From: Desulfobacterales bacterium
GTDB lineage: Bacteria > Desulfobacterota > Desulfobacteria > Desulfobacterales > 4be13
Length of the DNA: 8,972 nucleotides
Assembly (NCBI GenBank): GCA_029940115.1
Contig: JAOZRQ010000272.1
Location: 1 to 8,972 of the forward strand
Direction of reading: 5' to 3'
In this document: piece after piece, positions 1-5,024 of the stretch
Position numbering within the stretch: position 1 is the stretch's first letter
How the letters are laid out: each line of letters opens with the position of its first letter
Notes under the pieces: model-generated
The model's database searches: none
Seen by the model: the letters and a program-made list of their open reading frames with translations, nothing else
What the model was told of the DNA's origin: nothing
Program-made: the position numbers and the translations under genes

Positions 1-55
1 GCGGAACTGCAGACTGAAAAGTGTGAACCACCTTTCAGGCAAAATGAAAGATGCC
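1..55. repeat. Partial MITE-like palindromic element cut by the window edge
   Basis: The sequence from the window edge to position 55 matches the right half of the element at 253-378. It has the GGAACTGC..ACTGAAA arm, then GTGTGAACCACCTTTCAGGC, and ends in AAATGAAAGATGCC (42-55), one base different from the 14-bp terminal repeat AAATGAAGGATGCC of the complete copy. The left half is outside the window, so its target duplication cannot be checked; the candidate right-hand copy would be CCTCAAAA (56-63). Confidence 0.7.
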
Positions 56-134
56 CCTCAAAAAATCAGATCCTTTAATTTCAAGAGGTCACATTTTCTG
101 ACACTTAATTTTCAAAAACTGTCCAAATTATTGT

Positions 135-162
135 TTGCAAACGGATGATTTTTCTGTAAAAT
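135..162 (+). promoter_or_regulatory. Possible sigma-70-type promoter for the Uma2-family gene
   Basis: A TTGCAA hexamer (135-140) is separated by 16 bp from TAAAAT (157-162) in the AT-rich stretch between 56 and 198. This is a 4/6 and 5/6 match to the usual -35 and -10 boxes. It would give a leader of roughly 240 bases, now split by the inserted element at 253-378. AT-rich sequence throws up such matches by chance, so this is weak. Nothing else was recognised between 56 and 198. Confidence 0.25.
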
Positions 163-198
163 TATATCCTATTTGGGAAATGGATTCAGAGAAAGAGC

Positions 199-229
199 AA
201 GTGTAAACCACTTTTTAGGCAAAGATGCC
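199..229. repeat. Solo right-end fragment of the GGCATCC element family
   Basis: The stretch AAGTGTAAACCACTTTTTAGG followed by CAAAGATGCC matches the right end of the complete element at 253-378 (positions about 341-378), but lacks about seven bases of the terminal repeat (AATGAAG). No matching left end is present, so it is probably a decayed remnant. It sits 24 bp from the complete copy. Confidence 0.55.
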
Positions 230-244
230 CAAAAATCTTTCATG

Positions 245-386
245 TATTTTTCGGCATCCTTCATTTGTGGGTTTGCATTTCAGTTTGCAGTTCCGCCTTC
301 AGGCGGTGCCACACCGCCTGAAGGCGGAACCACAAACTGAAATGTGTAAACCACTTTTCAGGCAAAATGAAGGATGCCTATTTTTC
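245..386. mobile_element. Complete 126-bp MITE with 14-bp terminal inverted repeats and 8-bp target duplication
   Basis: The element runs from 253 to 378. Its ends are perfect 14-bp inverted repeats, GGCATCCTTCATTT (253-266) and AAATGAAGGATGCC (365-378). It is flanked immediately by the perfect 8-bp direct repeat TATTTTTC (245-252 and 379-386), the signature of a transposition event. Inside, two 33-bp arms (276-308 and 312-344) pair with only two mismatches around a 3-base loop, so most of the element can fold into one hairpin. It encodes no protein and must depend on a transposase elsewhere. It lies between the possible promoter and the start codon of the Uma2-family gene and leaves that gene's ribosome-binding site intact. 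Related copies lie at 1-55, 199-229, 4656-4764 and 4819-4992. Confidence 0.88.
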
Positions 387-410
387 ATTGAATTGAAAAG
401 GGGCCATCAA

Positions 411-1301
411 ATGAATACCTTGGAAGCAAAATCATCTGGATACGCGGGCATGACTGCCGCTTTTGTTAAAGAGAAGATCAGAGTTGAACCCGATAAGGAA
501 TTTATTTATCCCGAGAGTGACGGAAAACCGATGGCGGACAACACAGAGCAGTATGAATGGATTGTGCTGATCAAGGAAAATCTCGAAACCATGTTTGCCG
601 ACTCGCCGGACGTGTTCGTGGCTGCTGACCTGCTCTGGTATCCGGTGGAGAGAAAGACCAAAATCAGCGCGGCTCCCGATGTGATGGTGGCGTTCGGAAG
701 ACCCAAGGGAAAGCGGGGTTCCTACGTCCAGTGTAAGGAAGACAATATTCCCCCGCAGGTTGTGTTTGAAATCCTTTCGCCTTCAAACACGAAGAAGGAG
801 ATGACAGAAAAGCTCGGATTTTATGACAGACACGGTGTCGGGGAATATTACCTCTACGATCCGGCCCGCCTCACATTCAGGGCATGGATCCGGTCAGGAA
901 AGAAAGTTCGGCCCGTCGAAAATGTTCAGGGGTGGCGCAGTCCCGCACTGAAGACAACTTTCAAGCTTGAGAAGACAGGCCTGAGAATTTACGATCCCTC
1001 CGGTCAGGAATTCACGACACTTTCGGCCGAAAGCAAGAAAAAAGAACTGGAAAGACAACGGGCTGAGAAGGCAGAATCGGAGAAAGAACTGGAAAGACAA
1101 CGGGCTGAGAAAGAAAGACAACGGGCTGAGAAAGAAAGGCAACGGGCAGAGAAAGAAAGACAACGGGCAGAGAAAGCAGAATCGGAGAGAGAACTCGAAA
1201 AACAACGGGCTGAGAGAGCAGAATCAGAGAGAGAACTCGAAAGACAACGGGCCGACATGCTGGCCGAGAAGCTGAGATCGCTCGGAATCAGGGAAATTTG
1301 A
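411..1301 (+). CDS. Uma2-family (DUF820) restriction-endonuclease-fold protein with C-terminal heptad-repeat coiled coil
   Basis: The product is 296 residues. Residues about 15-195 resemble the Uma2 family, which has a PD-(D/E)XK nuclease fold but no firmly established role: APD at 88-90, the strand motif VVFEILSPS (118-126) with Glu120, Lys134 in EKLGFYDR, and the closing HGVGEYYLYDP (141-151). These fit the family's usual PD, E.lSps, K and GV.EYW.yd pattern. Residues 214-283 are ten exact 7-residue units built from ERQRAEK and AESEKEL, a strongly charged predicted coiled coil, followed by the tail MLAEKLRSLGI. Family members often end in a related charged tail. The ATG at 411 is chosen because AAGGGG lies 7 bases upstream; the frame is open back to 225, but that part runs through the inserted element. 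The gene is convergent with ftsZ and unrelated to division. Family members are often multicopy; the cellular role is unknown. Confidence 0.85.
   Translation: MNTLEAKSSGYAGMTAAFVKEKIRVEPDKEFIYPESDGKPMADNTEQYEWIVLIKENLETMFADSPDVFVAADLLWYPVERKTKISAAPDVMVAFGRPKGKRGSYVQCKEDNIPPQVVFEILSPSNTKKEMTEKLGFYDRHGVGEYYLYDPARLTFRAWIRSGKKVRPVENVQGWRSPALKTTFKLEKTGLRIYDPSGQEFTTLSAESKKKELERQRAEKAESEKELERQRAEKERQRAEKERQRAEKERQRAEKAESERELEKQRAERAESERELERQRADMLAEKLRSLGIREI
1050..1259 (+). repeat. Ten 21-bp in-frame tandem units coding the heptad coiled coil
   Basis: Two 21-bp unit types alternate in the order a-b-a-a-a-a-b-a-b-a. Type a starts GAAAGACAACGGGCTGAGAA (ERQRAEK) and type b starts GCAGAATCGGAGAAAGAACT (AESEKEL). 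The four consecutive a units differ from one another by only a few silent changes, which points to recent expansion by slippage or unequal crossing-over. Because each unit is exactly one heptad, gain or loss of units preserves both frame and coiled-coil register. Confidence 0.9.
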
Positions 1302-1327
1302 GATGACAATGAACAAAGAAGAACTGA

Positions 1328-1563
1328 ACAAACAGGCGAGTTCCTGACCTGAACGGCGGCGATCATCGCGAGACTGACTTGGCAGGCGGGGTCTTTGAAT
1401 CGGTCACATTTGTCAATGCCAGTGTCAAAAGCGCATTCTTAAGGGAGTCAGGAAAGTTGCCCCGGGTTTATACCATAGCGGTGACAATGGCGTGACTTGG
1501 GCCAATGTCTCGCCTCCTTTTTTTGTCGGCAATGAAGGAATTGTGGTAGTCCTGCTCAAGTAG
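1328..1563 (+). pseudogene. Decayed coding remnants: pentapeptide-like stretch and an Asp-box stretch
   Basis: No intact gene is seen between the Uma2-family gene and ftsZ, but two plus-strand frames keep family-like sequence. One (1328-1495) includes DLAGGVFESVTFVNASVKSA, with L/F/V hydrophobics spaced by five as in pentapeptide-repeat proteins. The other (1399-1563) includes YHSGDNGVTWANVSPPF, a perfect match to the Asp-box pattern S-x-D-x-G-x-T-W (1477-1500) of BNR/sialidase-like beta-propellers. Neither frame has a convincing start codon or ribosome-binding site. The Asp-box frame ends inside the element inserted at 1545; removing the element and one target copy extends it by about a dozen codons to a TAA at 1683. 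The family assignments rest on very short matches. Confidence 0.3.
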
Positions 1564-1643
1564 TGATGAATGAGATTCAGTGTCCTGATATTCGGGGAAC
1601 TGAACGGGATTCATCACTGCATTTGCAGGACTACCGGAATTGT
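1537..1643. mobile_element. 91-bp fold-back MITE with 11-bp terminal inverted repeats and 8-bp target duplication
   Basis: The element runs from 1545 to 1635. Perfect 11-bp ends GGTAGTCCTGC (1545-1555) and GCAGGACTACC (1625-1635) are flanked directly by the 8-bp repeat GGAATTGT (1537-1544 and 1636-1643). A second perfect 10-bp pair follows inside, AGTGATGAAT (1562-1571) with ATTCATCACT (1609-1618), then TTCAGT (1576-1581) with ACTGAA (1599-1604), and finally CCTGA/TCGGG around a 3-base loop. The whole element can thus form one long stem with two symmetrical 6-base bulges. Lying 40-130 bp beyond the ftsZ stop codon, it could also act as a transcription stop or RNA-stabilising hairpin for ftsZ; that is inference, and there is no clear U-tract. 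Confidence 0.85.
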
Positions 1644-1682
1644 AAAAGGACCTTTATTCACTGGAATGAGTTATCCTTCACC

Positions 1683-2873
1683 CTAATCCGCCTTTTTTCT
1701 CAGGAATGTGGGGATGTCCAAATCATCGTTGTCGATCTCTATTCCCCTGTGCCCTTTGTAAATGTCCATGGCCGTCTCATGTTGTTCCGGTTCTTTTTTG
1801 CGGATGAATGACGGCTCATAATCGGCCACCTTTTCAACTGTCCGGAGCCCTTTCACCTTGCGTCTGAAGGGATGGACCCGCTCTGAGTGGCTTTCAGGGA
1901 TTTCTCTCGTCCTCGGACCCTCCCCGATTCCTGTGGCAATGACCGTCACCCGCATCTCATCTCCGAGGGAGTCGTCAATCACCGCACCCCAGATGATGTC
2001 CGCGTCCTCACCCACTTCAGTGTATATCCGCTCAGAGGCCTCAGTCATCTCTTCCATGGTCAGATCGCTGGTGCTGGTGATGTTCATCAGAACGCCCTTG
2101 GCACCGGAGATGGAGACATCTTCGAGCAACGGGTGGGAGATGGCTCGCTCCGCGGCCTCGGTGGCCCGGTTTTCGCCGTTTGATATCCCGATGCCCATGA
2201 TGGCCATGCCGGCCTTCGACATGGTGGTCTTCACATCTGCGAAGTCAAGATTCACCAGACCCGGCATCAGAATCAGGTCCGTGATCCCCTTGACCGCATG
2301 GAGCAGAATCTCATCCGCCTTTTTGAACATCTCTATCATGGTGGCGTTTTTGGATGCAAGGCCCCGGAGTCTGTCATTCGGTATGGTGATGACAGTGTCC
2401 GCAATCTCCTTCAGTACATCAATCCCCTCCTCAGCCTGCCTTGAGCGTTTTCTGCCTTCAAAGGAGAAGGGTTTGGTCACCACCGCGACGGTCAGGGTTC
2501 CGAGCTCCTTGCAGATTTCCGCGATGATTGACGCGGCACCGGTCCCGGTTCCCCCGCCAAATCCCGCGGTGATGAAAACCATATGGCTGTCCTTGAGCGC
2601 GTTCCGGATGGCCTCCGCACTTTCAATGGCAGCCTGACGCCCGATTTCCGGATTCGCACCCGCCCCGAGTCCTTCGGTGAGCTTGTCTCCGATCTGGATT
2701 TTGACAGGCGCTCTGGAAATGTCAATGGCCTGAAGATCGGTATTGGTGACGATGAAGTTGACGCCTTGGAGGTTGGAATCGATCATATTATTAATCGCGT
2801 TTCCTCCTGCCCCCCCGACACCGATAACTTTTATTTTTGCCGATTTATTTCCGTTTTCTACATAGCTGAACAT
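1683..2873 (-). CDS. ftsZ: Cell division protein FtsZ
   Basis: This is the tubulin-like GTPase that polymerises at mid-cell into the Z ring and recruits the divisome. The 396-residue product has the nucleotide-binding GVGGAGGNA (18-26), the tubulin signature GGGTGTG (106-112), the catalytic T7 loop NLDFADVKT (208-216) that completes the neighbouring subunit's active site, the second domain to about residue 318, a variable linker, and a C-terminal peptide DDLDIPTFLRKKAD (383-396) that binds FtsA and other partners. Length is normal. The ATG at 2873 is supported by AGGAGG nine bases upstream. It is the last gene of the cluster, separated from ftsA by 534 bp full of repeats, so it may need its own promoter; none was recognised with confidence. 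The gene appears intact. Confidence 0.98.
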   Translation of the reverse strand: MFSYVENGNKSAKIKVIGVGGAGGNAINNMIDSNLQGVNFIVTNTDLQAIDISRAPVKIQIGDKLTEGLGAGANPEIGRQAAIESAEAIRNALKDSHMVFITAGFGGGTGTGAASIIAEICKELGTLTVAVVTKPFSFEGRKRSRQAEEGIDVLKEIADTVITIPNDRLRGLASKNATMIEMFKKADEILLHAVKGITDLILMPGLVNLDFADVKTTMSKAGMAIMGIGISNGENRATEAAERAISHPLLEDVSISGAKGVLMNITSTSDLTMEEMTEASERIYTEVGEDADIIWGAVIDDSLGDEMRVTVIATGIGEGPRTREIPESHSERVHPFRRKVKGLRTVEKVADYEPSFIRKKEPEQHETAMDIYKGHRGIEIDNDDLDIPTFLRKKAD

Positions 2874-2882
2874 CGTTTCCAG

Positions 2883-2888
2883 CCTCCT
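2883..2888 (-). promoter_or_regulatory. Strong Shine-Dalgarno site of ftsZ
   Basis: AGGAGG on the minus strand, nine bases before the ATG. It fixes the ftsZ start and contrasts with murC and murB, which show no such site. Confidence 0.8.
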
Positions 2889-2901
2889 GATAATGAAATT
2901 T

Positions 2902-2942
2902 GGGGATTAGGGGATTGAAGAATTCAGGGATTGAGGAATTCA
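2902..2942. repeat. Short tandem repeat ahead of ftsZ
   Basis: GGGGATTA (2902-2909) is followed by GGGGATTGAAGAATTCA (2910-2926) and GGGATTGAGGAATTCA (2927-2942), two near-identical 16-17 bp tandem units. They lie only about 13 bases upstream of the ftsZ Shine-Dalgarno site, so they form part of the ftsZ leader if transcription starts upstream. From 2943 to 3040 there is only a short piece, GCATCCTTCAT (2988-2998), resembling the end of the GGCATCC elements, and GGTGACGC (3003-3010), which pairs with GCGTCACC at 3071-3078. Confidence 0.7.
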
Positions 2943-3040
2943 ACCCCCATCCCCGACTTCTTACAATAAATTTGTTCAAATTTCAAGCATCCTTCATAAG
3001 CAGGTGACGCTTCCGGGATGCGGATGTTTTGTTTTCTGGG

Positions 3041-3125
3041 ACAAAGAAACCCGGTTTCTGGCAGGGGACCGCGTCACCGAAACCTGAGCGCCCAATCCCC
3101 TGATGGCTGAAACGGGTTTCTTTGT
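3041..3125. repeat. Intergenic palindromic element, same family as the insert in murB
   Basis: The ends ACAAAGAAACCCG (3041-3053) and its inverted partner CGGGTTTCTTTGT (3113-3125) bound an 85-bp element. Positions 3044-3068 (AAGAAACCCGG, then TTTCTGGCAGGGGA) match the 28-base sequence found twice inside murB (minus strand, 6988-6961 in the rightmost copy) apart from a 3-base difference. No 8-bp flanking duplication was found, so it does not look like the MITE-type elements nearby. The right end abuts the target duplication of the next element. Confidence 0.75.
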
Positions 3126-3129
3126 GTTG

Positions 3130-3360
3130 CAAAAAATCTGATTATAACGCTTTTCGGGGAGGCGCCTGCCCGTGAACGTGCACGTGCCCGTGAACTTGAA
3201 CGTGAATGTTCATTTGTGGGCAAGTTCGAGTTCAAGTTCAAGTTCAAGTTCAAGTATAAGTTCACGTTCAAGTTCAAGTTCACGTTCAAGTATAAGTTCA
3301 CGTTCACGTTCAAGTTCACGTTCAAGGCCTCCCCTAAATCTGTTATAATCAGCAAAAAAT
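3130..3360. mobile_element. 215-bp element of hexamer satellite with terminal inverted repeats and 8-bp target duplication
   Basis: The element runs from 3138 to 3352. Its outermost 11 bp, CTGATTATAAC and GTTATAATCAG, are perfect inverted repeats, and the inverted match continues imperfectly to 26 bp (22 of 26 positions; 3138-3163 against 3327-3352), ending in GGGGAGGC/GCCTCCCC. The direct repeat CAAAAAAT lies at both outer borders (3130-3137 and 3353-3360). The inside has a short arm of GTGAACGTGCACGTGCCCGT type (3171-3207) that is complementary to the long hexamer array at 3225-3326. The terminal repeats contain TATAAT reading outward at each end, which on the left points toward ftsZ, but no good -35 box accompanies it. 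The target duplication is A-rich and so somewhat less decisive than the others in this window. Confidence 0.75.
3225..3326. repeat. Array of 17 hexamers TTCAAG/TTCACG
   Basis: Seventeen uninterrupted 6-bp units, mostly TTCAAG or TTCACG with two TATAAG units. A higher-order block TATAAG-TTCACG-TTCAAG appears, once in shifted form, which indicates block duplication as well as single-unit slippage. Any frame yields alternating residues such as KFKFTF, which is not evidence of a gene. Confidence 0.9.
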
Positions 3361-3407
3361 TTGGGAAATGTCATGTTTTCAAAATGCAAACCATCAAAAG
3401 AAAGATG

Positions 3408-4634
3408 TCAGACAATATCTTTGAACCATTTCTTCATCCGGGCCATCACCCGATGAAAAATGTTTGTGTCACGGATTCTGAATTTGTTGTCAGGCTGATG
3501 CTGGGCCCCGAACAGGACCAGCCCCACCCCTGTCGCGTACATGGGATTGTTCACCACATCCACCAGCCCCCCGATGCCTTGGGGCCTGCCGAGACGAGCT
3601 GGCAGATTGAACACCGACTCGGCAATGTCCGTCACGCCGTCCAAAAGGGCGGACCCGCCTGTCAGGACAATGCCGGAGGTCATGATGTTCTCCATGCCTG
3701 CTCTGTAAATTTCCCGCTGGATCAGTTCGAATATCTCCTCCATTCGGGGCTCCAGGATTTCCCCGAGTATCTGCCGGGAGAGCCTTCTCGGCTTTCGCCC
3801 GCCGAGTCCCGGGACTTCGATGGTCTCATCAGGGCTGATGTTTCGGGTCAGGCAGGTGCCGAAGATTTTCTTGATGTTTTCGGCTTCGGCAAGGGGTGCG
3901 CGCAGGCCGATGGCAATGTCATTGGTCAGGTTGTTTCCCCCGAGGGCAAGGACAAATGTGTGTTTGATGTTTTTATTGGAGAAGATGGCCAGATCGCTGG
4001 TGCCGCCCCCCAGATCCAGGAGGGCCGCGCCGAGTTCCTTCTCCTCTTCGGCCATCACCGCCTCGCCGGATGCAAGGGACTCCAGAACAATGTCACAGAC
4101 ATCCAAGCCAGCCCGATTGGCACATTTCACGATGTTATGGGCAGACGTCACCGCGCCGGTCACGATATGGATCTTCGCTTCAAGACGGACCGCGGCCATT
4201 CCCACCGGATCCAGAATCCCGTCATGGTCATCCACGATGAACTCTTGGGGAAGAACATGGATGACCTCCCGATCCATCGGGATGGCCACCGCCCGTGCCG
4301 CGTCAATCACGCGGTCCACATCCTGTTGCGTCACCTCGGCACCTTTTATGGCGATGATCCCCCGGCTGTTGAATCCGGTGATATGCCCCCCCGCAATCCC
4401 CGCATAGACCGAGGAAATCTCAACTCCGGCCATCAGTTCCGCGTCCTCAACAGATTTCTTTATGGATTGCACCGTTGAGTCAATGTTGACCACAACCCCT
4501 TTCCGAAGGCCAATTGAAGGGTGGGTTCCGATTCCGATGATGTTGATGTCATTTCCGGATACCTCACCGACCACCGCACAGATTTTGGTGGTTCCGATGT
4601 CAAGTCCGACTATAATTTCTTCCTGTCCAGCCAC
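3408..4634 (-). CDS. ftsA: Cell division protein FtsA
   Basis: FtsA is the actin-like ATPase that anchors FtsZ to the inner membrane and helps recruit and activate downstream divisome proteins. The 408-residue product shows the actin-fold phosphate loop GLDIGTTKICAVVGE (10-24), the FtsA-specific 1C domain (about 83-160), the second phosphate motif DLGGGTSD (207-214), the adenosine motif GIVLTGGSALLDG (321-333), and a C-terminal amphipathic helix MARMKKWFKDIV (397-408) that serves as the membrane anchor. Length is normal. The start is GTG at 4634, supported by GGGAGGA four to five bases upstream. FtsQ lies 390 bp upstream and ftsZ 534 bp downstream, both unusually far for this gene set because of inserted repeats. 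A 420-residue open frame on the opposite strand is only its shadow. Confidence 0.98.
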   Translation of the reverse strand: MAGQEEIIVGLDIGTTKICAVVGEVSGNDINIIGIGTHPSIGLRKGVVVNIDSTVQSIKKSVEDAELMAGVEISSVYAGIAGGHITGFNSRGIIAIKGAEVTQQDVDRVIDAARAVAIPMDREVIHVLPQEFIVDDHDGILDPVGMAAVRLEAKIHIVTGAVTSAHNIVKCANRAGLDVCDIVLESLASGEAVMAEEEKELGAALLDLGGGTSDLAIFSNKNIKHTFVLALGGNNLTNDIAIGLRAPLAEAENIKKIFGTCLTRNISPDETIEVPGLGGRKPRRLSRQILGEILEPRMEEIFELIQREIYRAGMENIMTSGIVLTGGSALLDGVTDIAESVFNLPARLGRPQGIGGLVDVVNNPMYATGVGLVLFGAQHQPDNKFRIRDTNIFHRVMARMKKWFKDIV

Positions 4635-4638
4635 CTAG

Positions 4639-4645
4639 TCCTCCC
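4639..4645 (-). promoter_or_regulatory. Shine-Dalgarno site deciding the GTG start of ftsA
   Basis: GGGAGGA on the minus strand four bases before the GTG start. The target-duplication copy of the neighbouring insertion (4648-4655) begins only two bases farther upstream, so the insertion just spared this site. Confidence 0.8.
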
Positions 4646-4647
4646 GT

Positions 4648-4772
4648 GAAAATTGAAAAGTTTGCAGTTCCGCCTTTAGGCGGTGCGACACCGCCTAAAG
4701 CCTGTCCCCGACATCTTTTATCGGGGAGCGAAACCACAAATTGAACCCATAAATGAAGGATGCCGAAAATTG
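4648..4772. mobile_element. Left-truncated copy of the GGCATCC MITE next to the ftsA ribosome-binding site
   Basis: Sequence 4656-4764 matches the element at 4819-4992 from TTTGCAGTTCCGCC onward and ends with the intact terminal repeat AAATGAAGGATGCC (4751-4764). The left terminal repeat is missing. GAAAATTG occurs at both borders (4648-4655 and 4765-4772), the same 8-mer that borders the second copy. It carries paired GCGGT/ACCGC arms and a second small hairpin CCCCGA..TCGGGG inside. Either an element lost its left end, or this is part of a tandem duplication (period 228 bp) of an element plus flanking target sequence. Confidence 0.7.
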
Positions 4773-4810
4773 GCACTTGTTTCAATTTCAAGTTTCGTCC
4801 ATTCTGAATT

Positions 4811-5000
4811 GAAAATTGGGCATCCTTCATTTTGCATGAAAAGTGGGGCATCTTTCATTTTGCCTGAAAGGTGGTTCACACATTTCAGTTTGCAGTTCCG
4901 CCTTCAGGCTGTGTCGCACCGCCTGAAGCCTGTCCCCGACATCTTTTATCGGGGAGCGGAACTGCAAACTGAACCCATAAATGAAGGATGCCGAAAATTG
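4811..5000. mobile_element. 174-bp GGCATCC-family MITE with 8-bp target duplication between ftsQ and ftsA
   Basis: The element runs from 4819 to 4992, with perfect 14-bp ends GGCATCCTTCATTT and AAATGAAGGATGCC and the 8-bp duplication GAAAATTG on both sides (4811-4818 and 4993-5000). Compared with the 126-bp copy at 253-378 it has a doubled left end (a second GGCATCTTTCATTTTGCC at 4847) and an extra internal hairpin GTCCCCGACATC...ATCGGGGA. The right border is 25 bp from the ftsQ stop codon. It has no coding capacity. Confidence 0.85.
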
Positions 5001-5024
5001 GCACCTGTTTTGATTTTTCAATTT

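Noticed and set aside
1563..1811. An 82-codon plus-strand frame starting beside the fold-back element
   Set aside because: It runs through the element and antisense into ftsZ, with no ribosome-binding site or family resemblance.
1858..2637. A 259-codon plus-strand open frame opposite ftsZ
   Set aside because: It is antisense to the conserved GTPase domain and has no recognisable motif.
3225..3326. The hexamer array and the heptamer arrays as CRISPR
   Set aside because: The units are 6-7 bp with no unique spacers and no cas gene is near.
3216..4478. A 420-codon open frame on the plus strand opposite ftsA
   Set aside because: Its first part is translated hexamer satellite and the rest is the reverse complement of ftsA, which has full family motifs. 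It is a shadow.
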